Both the position numbers and the translations under genes were made by a program. Under the pieces are notes generated by a model. That model saw only the letters and a program-made list of their open reading frames with translations, did no database searches and was not told the origin of the DNA. Below, piece after piece: positions 56,373-64,000 of a DNA stretch of 64,000 bases; position 1 is the stretch's first letter, and each line of letters begins with the position of its first letter. Source of the stretch: Nitrogeniibacter mangrovi (GTDB lineage Bacteria > Pseudomonadota > Gammaproteobacteria > Burkholderiales > Rhodocyclaceae); NCBI RefSeq assembly GCF_010983895.1, contig NZ_CP048836.1, positions 2,170,001 to 2,234,000 on the forward strand, given 5' to 3'.

Positions 56373-57290
56373 CTATCGCTCGGCGCCGGCCGATCGGCGC
56401 CACGGCGGTTCGGCAAACCGGTCGGCGAGAAAATCCACCAGCGCCCGTACCTTCACCGACAGGTGCTTGCGCGACGGATAGACCACGTAGATGCCGATCT
56501 CGCGGCCCTCGTAATCGCCCAGCACCGGCACCAGCCGCCCGGACGCCAGATCCTCCCAGATGAGAAAGTCCGGCTGCAGCGCGATGCCCTGGCCCGCCAG
56601 CGCCAGCGCCCGGCAGGTGTCCCCGTTGTTGGCCCGGGCGCGCGGATGCGTGGTGATTTCATGCGTGCCGTCATGACCCGCGAATCGCCAGGTGTCGCCA
56701 TGGGCCGCGTAGTCGTAGCCGATGGTGGCATGGGCGGACAGCTCGCGCGGATGCGTCGGCGTGCCGTGCGCCGTGAGATAGCCGGGGCTTGCGGCGGCGA
56801 CGATGCGGGTGGTGGCGAGCTTGCGATGCACCAGGGTGGAATCCACCAGCCGGCTGATCCGGATCACCGCGTCGAAGCCCTCATCCACCACGTCCACCAG
56901 CCGGTCGGAGAGCTCGATCTCCAGGTCCACCTGGGGATATTCGCGCATGAACTCGCCCCAGAGCGCGGACAGGTGGCGGATGCCGAAGGACACCGGCGCG
57001 TTCACCCGCAGCTTGCCCACCGCACGGCCGGTCACCGCGCCGACCGCGCTGTCGGCTTCCTCCAGTTCGGCGATGATCTGCTTGCAGCGGTCGTAGTAGG
57101 CGCGCCCGGCTTCGGTGATCGACAGCCGCCGGGTGGTCCGCTGCAACAGACGGGCGCCGAGACGCCGCTCGAGGTCGAGCACGGCACGGGATACGGCCGC
57201 CTTGGACACCCGCAGCGCCTCGCCGGCGGCCACGAAGCTGCCCTCCTCGACCACGGCCACGAAGGCCTCCATTTCGCGGAATCGATCCAT
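56373..57290 (-). CDS. LysR-family regulator, divergent from the dioxygenase cluster
   Basis: A 305-residue LysR protein: helix-turn-helix in FVAVVEEGSFVAAGEALRVSKAAVSRAVLDLERRLGARLLQR, then a CrgA-type effector domain (VGKLRVNAPVSFGIRHLSALWGEFMREYPQVDLEIEL). Start MDRFREM at 57290 is chosen over a longer frame (MMYCYEK) that would run through the operator. It probably controls the dioxygenase-cytochrome-YceI cluster on the other strand. The inducer may be a quinone or phenolic compound, an inference from the neighbours. Confidence 0.9.
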   Translation of the reverse strand: MDRFREMEAFVAVVEEGSFVAAGEALRVSKAAVSRAVLDLERRLGARLLQRTTRRLSITEAGRAYYDRCKQIIAELEEADSAVGAVTGRAVGKLRVNAPVSFGIRHLSALWGEFMREYPQVDLEIELSDRLVDVVDEGFDAVIRISRLVDSTLVHRKLATTRIVAAASPGYLTAHGTPTHPRELSAHATIGYDYAAHGDTWRFAGHDGTHEITTHPRARANNGDTCRALALAGQGIALQPDFLIWEDLASGRLVPVLGDYEGREIGIYVVYPSRKHLSVKVRALVDFLADRFAEPPWRRSAGAER

Positions 57291-57299
57291 GAGGCACCA

Positions 57300-57322
57300 A
57301 TTGTTACGTTTTTCGTAACAAT
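57300..57322. promoter_or_regulatory. Inverted repeat operator between LysR and the dioxygenase gene
   Basis: ATTGTTACG (57300-57308) is repeated in perfect inverse as CGTAACAAT (57314-57322) around five T residues. The unusually AT-rich 115-base gap between the two divergent genes has this dyad near the LysR start. Confidence 0.65.
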
Positions 57323-57405
57323 ACATCAATTGAAATGCGGTTTATTACTTTCATTTCTTTTAATAGGATGAACGCATCTCATTTGAAACCGAACCGTCCT
57401 CCCCC

Positions 57406-58242
57406 ATGACACTGCCTTGCCTGTTCATTTCCCACGGCTCACCCATGTTTGCGCTCGACCCGGGCCAGCTCGGGCCGCGACTGAGTGCACTCGGGCGGCG
57501 CCTGCCCCGCCCGCGCGCGGTGCTGGTGCTCTCGCCGCACTGGATGACCCGCGAACTGCAAATCACCGGCGGTGCGCGCCTGGACACCATCCACGACTTC
57601 GGCGGCTTTCCGGCCGCGCTCTACCAGCTCGACTACCCGGCCCCCGCGGCGCCGGCCGTTGCGCGCGAGGTCGTCGACATGCTCGGTCAGTCGGGGCTGG
57701 TGGCGCAGATCGACCCTGCCCGTGGCCGCGACCATGGCGCCTGGGTGCCGATGATGCATCTGTACCCGGAGGCGGACGTGCCCATGATCCAGTTGAGCCA
57801 GCCGCCGACGCCCTCACCGCTGGCGCTGCTCGAACTGGGCCAGGCGCTGGCGCCCCTGCGCGAGCGCGGCATCCTGATCATCGGCTCCGGCAGCCTCACC
57901 CATAACCTCTACGAGATCGGCGCCGGGCCGGCGGCCACCGACCACGCCGCCGCATTCGCCGCGTGGGTGGCCTCGCGTCTGGCCAGCGGCGATCTCGAGT
58001 CGCTGCTCGACTACCGCCGCCTCTGTCCGGACGCACGACGCGCCCATCCGACCGACGAGCACTTCCTGCCCCTGTTTTTCGCCCTCGGCGCGGCGGGCAG
58101 CGCGTGGACCCACGTGCAGCACATCGACGGCGGCATCACCTACGATGCCCTGAGCATGGACAGCTTCGTGTTCGGCGACACCGCCAACGAGGCGGACCGG
58201 CTCGACGAGGTGGCGGTGGACTTCACGGAGATCGACGCATGA
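57406..58242 (+). CDS. DODA-type (LigB-like) extradiol dioxygenase
   Basis: A 278-residue LigB-superfamily protein (LPCLFISHGSPMFALDPG, VLSPHWMTR, RDHGAWVPMMHLYPEADVPMIQLSQ, SGSLTHNLYEIGAG). The histidines in ISHGSP and SPHW and the HGAW motif would hold the metal; YgiD-type relatives open aromatic ring diols such as DOPA. The physiological substrate here is unknown, though catechol-type compounds are likely. It begins the run that continues with a cytochrome b561, overlapping its start by four bases. Confidence 0.9.
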   Translation: MTLPCLFISHGSPMFALDPGQLGPRLSALGRRLPRPRAVLVLSPHWMTRELQITGGARLDTIHDFGGFPAALYQLDYPAPAAPAVAREVVDMLGQSGLVAQIDPARGRDHGAWVPMMHLYPEADVPMIQLSQPPTPSPLALLELGQALAPLRERGILIIGSGSLTHNLYEIGAGPAATDHAAAFAAWVASRLASGDLESLLDYRRLCPDARRAHPTDEHFLPLFFALGAAGSAWTHVQHIDGGITYDALSMDSFVFGDTANEADRLDEVAVDFTEIDA

Positions 58243-58772
58243 ATGCGCGCTACACCCGCACCGCCATCGCGCTGCACTGGCTCATCGCCGTGGGCATCGG
58301 CGCCACCTTCGTGCTCGGGCTCTACATGCACGACCTGCCGCTGTCGCCGACCAAGCTCAAGCTCTATTCCTGGCACAAGTGGGCCGGCGTCACCCTGTTC
58401 GCGCTGGCGGCCTTCCGCCTCGGCTGGCGCCTCACCCATCCGGCCCCGGCGCTGCCCGACACCATGCCGCCGCGCCTGCGCCAGGCGGCGCACGTCGCCC
58501 ACGGGCTGCTCTATGCGCTGATGTTCGCGATCCCGATCGTGGGCTGGCTGATGAGCTCGGCCAAGGGCTTCCAGACCGTGTGGTTCGGTGTCCTGCCCCT
58601 GCCCGACCTGCTCGACAAGAACAAGGCGCTCGGCGACGCCCTGGCCGAGGTGCATGAGACCCTCGCCTTCATCCTGCTCGGCCTGGTGGTGGTGCATGCC
58701 GCCGCCGCGCTTAAACACCATTTCATCGATCGCGACACCGTGCTCAGCCGCATGCTGCCGCACCGTTCGTGA
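58239..58772 (+). CDS. Cytochrome b561
   Basis: A 177-residue membrane protein with four helices and the haem-ligand histidines of bacterial cytochrome b561: ALHWLIA, WHKWAGV, HVAHGLLYALM, and HAAAALKHHFIDRD near the end. It moves electrons between quinones or a periplasmic donor and the membrane pool. The two YceI proteins that follow and this cytochrome form a common trio. The ATG overlaps the dioxygenase stop. Confidence 0.95.
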   Translation: MNARYTRTAIALHWLIAVGIGATFVLGLYMHDLPLSPTKLKLYSWHKWAGVTLFALAAFRLGWRLTHPAPALPDTMPPRLRQAAHVAHGLLYALMFAIPIVGWLMSSAKGFQTVWFGVLPLPDLLDKNKALGDALAEVHETLAFILLGLVVVHAAAALKHHFIDRDTVLSRMLPHRS

Positions 58773-58786
58773 CCCGGAGAATTCCC

Positions 58787-59356
58787 ATGCGCATGATGCT
58801 CGCCTCCATCGCCGCGGCCGCCCTGAGCGCGCTGCCGTGTGCCGCGACGGCACAGACCTTCGGCGCCGTCGACCCCGACGCCAGCACGCTGACATTCAGC
58901 TACAGCCAGATGGGCGTGTCCCTCGATGGGCAGTTCCCCAAGTTCGACGCCGCGGTGCGCTACGACCCGACCCATCCGGACACCGCCAGCACCCGTCTTC
59001 AGGTGCCGCTGGCAAGCATCGACACCGGCTCGGCCGAAGGCGACGACGAAGTCCAGGGCAAGGACTGGTTCGACACCGGCACCCATCCGATGGCCCGTTT
59101 CGAATCGACCACCGTCAAGGCCACCGGGCCCGGGCGACTCGAAGTGACCGGCACCTTGTCGATCAAGGGCAAGGAGCGCCCGATCACGGTCCCGGTCAGC
59201 GTCGCCACCGACGCGGGCCACGCGGTCTTCGACGGTCACTTCACCATCAACCGCACCGACTTCGGCATCGGTGCCGGCATGTGGGCGGCCGACGACGTGG
59301 TCGCCCACGACGTCACGATTTCCTTCCATCTGGTCACCCGGCCGCTGGCCCCGTGA
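58787..59356 (+). CDS. YceI-family periplasmic protein (first copy)
   Basis: A 189-residue exported protein with a signal peptide (MRMMLASIAAAALSALPCAATA) and a YceI lipocalin-like fold (GAVDPDASTLTFSYSQMGVSLDGQFPKFDAAVRYDP, SIDTGSAEGDDEVQGKDWFDTGTHPMARFESTTVKATG, FTINRTDFGIG). Family members bind isoprenoid quinones or similar lipids. GGAGA precedes the ATG. The repeated HP..F..ST motif is intact. The second copy follows 43 bases on. Confidence 0.92.
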   Translation: MRMMLASIAAAALSALPCAATAQTFGAVDPDASTLTFSYSQMGVSLDGQFPKFDAAVRYDPTHPDTASTRLQVPLASIDTGSAEGDDEVQGKDWFDTGTHPMARFESTTVKATGPGRLEVTGTLSIKGKERPITVPVSVATDAGHAVFDGHFTINRTDFGIGAGMWAADDVVAHDVTISFHLVTRPLAP

Positions 59357-59399
59357 CCGGACCCAGTACCGTTCTTCACCCCGACAACGAGGCTCCCTC

Positions 59400-59969
59400 A
59401 TGAAAAAAGCACTGTTCGCCACGCTCTTCGCCGTCACCCTGGCCAGCCCGGCCTTCGCCGCGCCGCTGACCTACACCATCGACAACAAGCACACCTTCCC
59501 GCGCTTCTCGTACAGCCACTTCGGCTTCACCACCCAGCAGTCGCGCTTCAATCACACCAGCGGCACGGTGGTGTACGACGCCGAAGCGAAAACCGCGTCG
59601 GTGGACATCACCATCGACATGAAGTCGGTCGATACCGGCTCGGAGCTGTTCAACGAACACATCCAGGAGGCGGACTTCCTCGACACCGCCACTTACCCGA
59701 CCGCGACCTTCAAATCCACCAAGGTGATCTTCGACGGCGACACGCCCAGCCGCATCGAGGGCGAGATGACCATGAAGGGCGTGACCCGCCCGGTGACGCT
59801 CACGGTCACCTCGTTCAAGTCCATGGCGCACCCCATGCTCAAGAAGCCGGCGATCGGCGCCAACGCCACCACCACGGTCAAACGCACCGAGTTCAACGCC
59901 GGCAAGTACGCACCGGCGGTCAGCGACGAGGTGACCATCACCATCGCCATCGAGGCCATCGCCAAGTAG
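59400..59969 (+). CDS. YceI-family periplasmic protein (second copy)
   Basis: A 189-residue paralogue with its own signal peptide (MKKALFATLFAVTLASPAFAA) and a YceI fold starting PLTYTIDNKHTFPRFSYSHFGFTTQQSRFNHTSGT, with ADFLDTATYPTATFKSTKVIF and TVKRTEFNAGKYAP. It is diverged from the first copy, so the pair is old rather than recent. Probably periplasmic with an isoprenoid ligand. The following gene, yqjG, starts 52 bases on. Confidence 0.94.
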   Translation: MKKALFATLFAVTLASPAFAAPLTYTIDNKHTFPRFSYSHFGFTTQQSRFNHTSGTVVYDAEAKTASVDITIDMKSVDTGSELFNEHIQEADFLDTATYPTATFKSTKVIFDGDTPSRIEGEMTMKGVTRPVTLTVTSFKSMAHPMLKKPAIGANATTTVKRTEFNAGKYAPAVSDEVTITIAIEAIAK

Positions 59970-60021
59970 GCGCCACCCACGGGGGCGGCCCGTGCCGCCT
60001 CCATCCACAACAGGAGACCCC

Positions 60022-60981
60022 ATGCTCGTCAATGGACAATGGACCGAAGACTGGCAACCCGTGCAGGAGAGCGACGACGACGGCCGCTTCATCCGCCAGG
60101 CCGCCGGCTTCCGGCACACGGTGTCGACGGACAACGACCAGGGCTTCACCCCGGAGTCGGGTCGCTATCACCTCTATCTGGCCTACATCTGCCCGTGGGC
60201 CTGCCGCACCCTGATCGCCCTGCGCCTCAAGGGGCTGGACCGGCACATCAGCCATGACATCGTCGATCCGCGCCTCACTGCCCAGGGCTGGTGTTTCGGC
60301 GACAGCTTCGACGGAGCCACCGGGGACACGGTCAACCACGCCCGCTACATGCACGAGATCTACACCCGCGCGGATCCGCACTACACCGGCCGCGCCACCG
60401 TACCGGTGCTGTGGGACCGCAAGCGGGCGACCATCGTCAACAACGAGTCCTCCGAAATCCTGCGCATCCTCAACCGCGGGTTCGGGGATCTGGCCGACGA
60501 GCGCATCGACCTGTACCCGGCCGCACTGGCCGACGAGATCGACCGGGTCAATGAACGCCTGTACGACCGCTTCAACAACGGCGTCTATCGCGCCGGTTTC
60601 GCCACCACCCAGCAGGCGTACGACGAAGCCGTCACCGAAGTCTTCGAGGCGCTCGACTGGCTCGAGGCGCGCCTCGCCGGGCAAACCTGGCTGGCGGGTG
60701 CGCAACTGACCGAAGCGGATATCCGCGCCTTCGTCACCCTGATCCGCTTCGATCCGGCCTACCATGGTGCGTTCAAATGCAATCTGCGCCCACTGTCGGC
60801 CTATCCGGCCCTGATCGACTACGTGAAGCGCCTGCTCGCCATCCCGGCGTTCGCGGCGAGCGTGCGGATCGATCACATCCAGGCCGGGTACTACGGCATC
60901 AAGGCAATCAATCCGAGCGGCATCGTGCCGGCGGGCCCCGAACTCGACTACATTGAAAGCATGTCACCGCGGGCCGCCTGA
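60022..60981 (+). CDS. yqjG: Glutathionyl-hydroquinone reductase (YqjG/PcpF-like)
   Basis: A 319-residue Xi-class glutathione transferase relative. The catalytic cysteine is Cys57 in LAYICPWACRTLIAL, with NNESSEILRILN for glutathione binding and the C-terminal helical domain (TWLAGAQLTEADIRAFVTLIRFDPAYHGAFKCNLR). It reduces glutathionyl-hydroquinones back to hydroquinones. AGGAG precedes the ATG. Its position after the dioxygenase, cytochrome and YceI genes suggests quinone metabolism. Confidence 0.96.
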   Translation: MLVNGQWTEDWQPVQESDDDGRFIRQAAGFRHTVSTDNDQGFTPESGRYHLYLAYICPWACRTLIALRLKGLDRHISHDIVDPRLTAQGWCFGDSFDGATGDTVNHARYMHEIYTRADPHYTGRATVPVLWDRKRATIVNNESSEILRILNRGFGDLADERIDLYPAALADEIDRVNERLYDRFNNGVYRAGFATTQQAYDEAVTEVFEALDWLEARLAGQTWLAGAQLTEADIRAFVTLIRFDPAYHGAFKCNLRPLSAYPALIDYVKRLLAIPAFAASVRIDHIQAGYYGIKAINPSGIVPAGPELDYIESMSPRAA

Positions 60982-61147
60982 GTTGGCCGCCGGCGGGCAT
61001 GCGATTTGCTGCATGATGGCATTTGTGCCGGATTCTGCGGGACGAACTCCCCAACCCCCCTGAAACGGCACCAGAACCACCCGCGCGCTGCACCCTATCG
61101 GGGCATGAGACCCCGGCGCACCCGCGAGGCCCGCCGAGGAGACGCCG

Positions 61148-61420
61148 ATGCTGAGCCTGACCGACTGCCTGGACTTCATCGACCTGGATCGCGACACGAT
61201 CGACATCATCGCCGCGCATCAGCACCTGAGCACGGTGCTGGCCACCGAACTGGGCAACCAGCTCATTGCCAGCCGGCACGGCCTGCTGGTGCTGCACGAC
61301 ATGCACCGCGATCTGCTGGAGCGCGCCGCGCATCGCGGCGACCTGCCGCGAGAGCAGGAACTGCGCGCCACTTACACGCGCTTTTGCCGCAAGTACCCCA
61401 TGCCCCGGGGCCTGTTGTAG
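61148..61420 (+). CDS. Small hypothetical protein
   Basis: A 90-residue protein (MLSLTDCLDFIDLDRDTIDIIAAHQHLSTVLATELGNQLIASRHGLLVLHDMHRDLLERAAHRGDLP...YTRFCRKYPMPRGLL), mostly helical and rich in His and Asp. GAGGAGA seven bases ahead of the ATG argues for real translation. No domain that I recognise; the histidine pattern is not that of hemerythrin. It ends next to the convergent thioredoxin-like gene. The 166 bases before it contain no gene. Confidence 0.6.
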   Translation: MLSLTDCLDFIDLDRDTIDIIAAHQHLSTVLATELGNQLIASRHGLLVLHDMHRDLLERAAHRGDLPREQELRATYTRFCRKYPMPRGLL

Positions 61421-61657
61421 TCAGTCAGCGAGCCACTGCTCGATCTGCGCGCGCAGCGGCATCGACCCGCTGTGGACAAGCTGTCCGTCGATCACCACGG
61501 CCGGCGTGCTCATCACCCCGTAGCCCATGATCACCGCCGGGTCGGTCTGCTTGGTCACATCGACCTCGCACCCCATGGCACGTGCGGTCTCCTCGATCAG
61601 CTCGGCGGTTTTCGTGCACTTGGCACAGCCGCTCCCGAGCACGGAAATTTCCTTCAT
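61421..61657 (-). CDS. Thioredoxin-family small redox protein
   Basis: A 78-residue redox-active disulfide protein (KEISVLGSGCAKCTKTAELIEETARAMGCEVDVTKQTDPAVIMGYGVMSTPAVVIDGQL) with the active-site CAKC (Cys11 and Cys14) and the cis-proline in TPAVV. Such proteins often follow a permease of the UPF0718/ArsP type, as here, where the permease start is upstream and the genes are 12 bases apart. It may keep a permease cysteine or its cargo reduced. Confidence 0.9.
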   Translation of the reverse strand: MKEISVLGSGCAKCTKTAELIEETARAMGCEVDVTKQTDPAVIMGYGVMSTPAVVIDGQLVHSGSMPLRAQIEQWLAD

Positions 61658-61669
61658 CCCTGACGCTCC

Positions 61670-62656
61670 TTACAAAACGGGCCCGAGCAGATTCAGCGCC
61701 CAACCGACCAGCGTGAACGACACGAGCAACAATCCGAACAGCAATCCGAGCAGTTTGAGCTGCATCGCCTGCTTCAGCAGGATGAACTCCGGCAGGCTGG
61801 CCGCGACCGTGCTCATGCAGAACGCGATGGCGGTGCCCACCGGCAGCCCCTTGGTGATCAGGCTCTCCATCACCGGAATCACCCCGGTGGCATTGGAATA
61901 CAAGGGGATGCCCAGCAGCACCGCCGCCGGCACCGACCACCACTGCCCCTGGCCCAGGTGGGCCTCCAGCCAGCCCTGAGGCACGAAACCGTGGAGGGCG
62001 GCGCCGAGGCCGACACCGATCAGCACCCACTTCCACACCCGGCCGAAGATCTCCGCCAGCTCGCCGCGCGCAAAGGCATGGCGTTCGGCCAGCGACATGG
62101 CCGGGCGCGCCACCTCACCCAAGGTGGCGTTGGGTGCCTGCTGGTAGGCCTTCGCCGCGAACGGCTGCAACAGGCGTTCGGCGTGCCACAGATCGAGCAG
62201 CAGCCCGCCCAGCATGCCGACGCTCATCCCCACCACCACGTAGAGCGCCGTGAACTTCCAGCCGAGCAGGCCGAGCAGCAACAGCACCGCAACCTCGTTG
62301 ATCAAGGGTGAGGTGAGCAGGAAAGCCATGGTCACGCCGACCGGAATCCCTGCCGAAATGAAGCCCAGGAAGACGGGGATGCTCGAACATGAGCAGAACG
62401 GCGTGATGGCGCCGAATCCGGCCCCCAGGACATAGCCGACCACCCGATGGCGCCCCGACAGGAAGAGACGCACGCGCTCGACGTTCAATGAAGCCCGAAT
62501 CAGCGCGATCACGTAGATCATCACCACCAGCAACACGAGGATCTTGGTCGTGTCCTCGACGAAGAAGTGCAGTGCGTCCGCCCAGCGTCCGCCCGCCGGC
62601 AGCCCAAACACCTCGTAGATCAGCCAGTCGGCCAGCCAGGTGAACACGGCAAACAT
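61670..62656 (-). CDS. UPF0718/ArsP-like permease
   Basis: A 328-residue membrane protein with eight or more helices and the signature TPFCSCSSIPVFLGFISAGIPVGVTMAFLLTSPLINEVAVLLL, the conserved cysteine segment of the ArsP_1 permease family (PF03773). Some relatives export organoarsenicals with the CSC motif, but most have no known cargo. The symmetric second half has IPLYSNATGVIPVMESLITKGLPVGTAIAFCMST. It is followed by a small thioredoxin. The start at 62656 is within a GAGACATG context. Confidence 0.9.
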   Translation of the reverse strand: MFAVFTWLADWLIYEVFGLPAGGRWADALHFFVEDTTKILVLLVVMIYVIALIRASLNVERVRLFLSGRHRVVGYVLGAGFGAITPFCSCSSIPVFLGFISAGIPVGVTMAFLLTSPLINEVAVLLLLGLLGWKFTALYVVVGMSVGMLGGLLLDLWHAERLLQPFAAKAYQQAPNATLGEVARPAMSLAERHAFARGELAEIFGRVWKWVLIGVGLGAALHGFVPQGWLEAHLGQGQWWSVPAAVLLGIPLYSNATGVIPVMESLITKGLPVGTAIAFCMSTVAASLPEFILLKQAMQLKLLGLLFGLLLVSFTLVGWALNLLGPVL

Positions 62657-62763
62657 GTCTCATGTCTCCACGCGCGGCCGGGGTCCGTCCCCCGCCATGT
62701 CACGCAAAGCATAATCCGCGCGCGCGCCGCCCGCGTTGATACATCGCAACACCCGTGAGCGGT

Positions 62764-62807
62764 GAACGACACAGGGGCGTATCGATGGATACACCCCTGT
62801 GTCGTTC
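62764..62807. terminator. Long near-perfect hairpin downstream of the BON gene
   Basis: GAACGACACAGGGG (62764-62777) pairs with CCCCTGTGTCGTTC (62794-62807), and inside it GTATC-GATG-GATAC (62779-62792) continues the stem with one C-A mismatch, giving about 20 pairs and a four-base loop. No T-run follows on either strand. It is 44 bases past the BON gene stop and about 108 bases before the permease start. Confidence 0.6.
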
Positions 62808-62851
62808 GGCAGGCCCGGGCCGGCAGCGCCGACCCCGGCGGCCGGGTCGGT

Positions 62852-63190
62852 TCAGCCGTGTTCGCCGACCATCAATTCGTTCATCACCTTCTTGACGCCT
62901 TCCACCCCCGAGGCGAGGCGTCCGGCCTTGTCCCGCTGCCCGGCGGTATCCACTTCGCCGCTGAGCAGGATCACCCCACCCTTCACGTCGACGAGGATAT
63001 CGGTGCCATGAAGCGTGCGTTCCATGGCGAGCACGGCTTCCACCTTGCCCTTGATCGCGGCGTCCGCCGCTGCCTCGCTCATCGCCATACGATAGAAACT
63101 GCCGGCATCGCCCGCGCTGACGGGTCGGGCGAGCCCGAACGCGGCAGCGGTGGTGACCAGTACGGCCGCATAGGCCAGTCGAGTGTTCAT
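62852..63190 (-). CDS. Exported BON-domain protein
   Basis: A 112-residue periplasmic protein with a signal peptide (MNTRLAYAAVLVTTAAAFGLARPVSA) and a single BON domain (AAIKGKVEAVLAMERTLHGTDILVDVKGGVILLSGEVDTAGQRDKAGRLASGVEGVKKVMNELMV), as in OsmY-like proteins that help with envelope stress. Start at 63190 is chosen over a longer frame. It is followed by a long hairpin. Confidence 0.9.
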   Translation of the reverse strand: MNTRLAYAAVLVTTAAAFGLARPVSAGDAGSFYRMAMSEAAADAAIKGKVEAVLAMERTLHGTDILVDVKGGVILLSGEVDTAGQRDKAGRLASGVEGVKKVMNELMVGEHG

Positions 63191-63413
63191 CCGGGTCTCC
63201 TTCACATTCTGGAATCGGCCACCCGTCAGCGGGTCGCCTCAAGGGATCAGGAGCACACTTCATGCCATGCCGCTAAAACGCCGTCATCGCGGCCGCCGGG
63301 GCGGGCTGGATCGCCACCGTCGGGCACGATGCGCCGCATGCCGACGCCATCGTGTCGCCGCCTGGCGACGCGAGCAGCCAGCGGATCCGCGACAGTCGCC
63401 CGGAATCAGATGC

Positions 63414-64000
63414 TTACGCCTGTCCCGCCCCGGCGACGGCCGGTTCCTCCTCGTGCCGGAACAGGGCCGGGCTCAGGCGGTGCCGCTGCAGCAGGCGGTA
63501 GAACTCGGTGCGGTTGCGATCGGCCAGGCGCGAGGCGTCGGTCACGTTGCCACCGGTGAGCTTGAGCAGATGCACCAGATAATCGCGCTCGAAACGCTGC
63601 TTGGCCTCTGCGTAGGTGAGAATCTCCTCGCTGGGCGCGCGCAGCGCCCGCTGCACCAGCGTCGCCGGCACCAGCGGGGTCGTGGTCAGCGCGCACACCT
63701 GCTCGACCACGTTGTAGAGCTGGCGCACGTTGCCCGGCCACTGGGCAGTGACCAGCAGCTCGAGCGCCTCCGGGGCAAAGCCATGGATGGTCTTGCCATA
63801 CTTGTCCGCCAGGCCGCGGATGAAGTGGCGCGCCAGCAGCGGGATGTCCTCACGCCGGGCTTCCAGCGCCGGCAGGCTCAGGCGGACGACGTTGAGGCGG
63901 TAGTACAGGTCCTCGCGGAAGCGCCCTTCCGGCAGCGCGGCATCGAGATCCCGGTGGGTGGCGGAAATGATGCGCACGTCTACCGGCCGCGCCCGCGTCG
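63414..64000 (-). CDS. glrR: Sigma54-dependent response regulator GlrR, 3' part (partial)
   Basis: The last 195 residues of an NtrC-class activator that runs off the right edge, in frame at the edge ([43 protein letters not shown]). The AAA+ end has WPGNVRQLYNVVEQV, and the Fis-type tail GGNVTDASRLADRNRTEFYRLLQRHRLSPALFR matches the GlrR/QseF family, which controls an envelope small RNA in E. coli. The receiver and P-loop lie outside the window. The 223 bases between it and the BON gene hold no gene. Confidence 0.85.
   Translation of the reverse strand, partial: TRARPVDVRIISATHRDLDAALPEGRFREDLYYRLNVVRLSLPALEARREDIPLLARHFIRGLADKYGKTIHGFAPEALELLVTAQWPGNVRQLYNVVEQVCALTTTPLVPATLVQRALRAPSEEILTYAEAKQRFERDYLVHLLKLTGGNVTDASRLADRNRTEFYRLLQRHRLSPALFRHEEEPAVAGAGQA

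Overview
The window is one contiguous piece of high-GC (about two-thirds G+C by eye) bacterial chromosome, densely packed and mostly housekeeping. Gene content (NAD-dependent formate dehydrogenase fdsGBA-fdhD-fdsD, ygfZ divergent from mltG-tmk-holB-pilZ-tatD, guaBA next to ratB-ratA/smpB, imuA-imuB-dnaE2, DctBD, a GlrR-type regulator) points to a betaproteobacterium, most likely Rhodocyclales (Azoarcus/Thauera-like); this is inference from gene content. I saw no tRNA, rRNA, CRISPR array, insertion sequence or prophage. No gene-free stretch exceeds 300 bases; the longest gaps (11676-11927, 34576-34809, 41405-41678) hold regulatory sites.

Regions: 1-3372, a galD/prpF-like isomerase + TRAP transporter (dctP, dctQ, running off the left edge) operon with a divergent LysR regulator. 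3556-10686, the molybdenum NAD-formate dehydrogenase operon with a LysR regulator upstream. 10755-13835, an outer-membrane MetA-like protein behind a sigma54 promoter, divergent from an AcoR-like sigma54 activator, with inverted-repeat activator sites between them. 13864-18405, ankyrin-tatD-pilZ-holB-tmk-mltG. 18505-22000, ygfZ, DUF4936, NRDE, GNAT, L,D-transpeptidase, tadA. 22064-25744, a multi-PAS histidine kinase and small hypotheticals. 25812-26270, a decayed AraC regulator. 26288-31310, guaA, guaB, DUF4124, ratB, ratA, smpB. 31334-38035, dctB-dctD followed by a sigma54 promoter and a TAXI-type TRAP transporter. 38042-41404, marR-emrA-emrB efflux. 41636-46953, LexA-controlled imuA-imuB-dnaE2 mutagenesis cassette in which imuB carries a one-base frameshift. 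46962-49095, a zinc-ribbon trypsin-like protease, a small membrane protein and a hemerythrin. 49181-56364, mfd, aroG, serB, pabBC. 56373-60981, LysR divergent from a DODA-type dioxygenase, cytochrome b561, two YceI proteins and a glutathionyl-hydroquinone reductase. 61148-64000, small hypothetical, thioredoxin-like protein + ArsP-like permease, BON protein, and the 3' part of glrR running off the right edge.

Three themes stand out. Sigma54 control is repeated: two clear -24/-12 promoters (11769-11784 minus, 34720-34734 plus), each beside its own enhancer-binding protein, plus the partial glrR. Divergent pairs repeatedly share a symmetric -10 (18463, 29403, 30814). The most notable anomaly is the imuB frameshift, which opens a single 1521-codon frame from imuB into dnaE2, together with an AT-rich patch inside dnaE2. 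I did not find a clearly new biological system; the best candidates for follow-up are the self-contained sigma54 module at 10755-13835, the DctBD-TAXI coupling, and the dioxygenase/YceI/quinone-reductase cluster.
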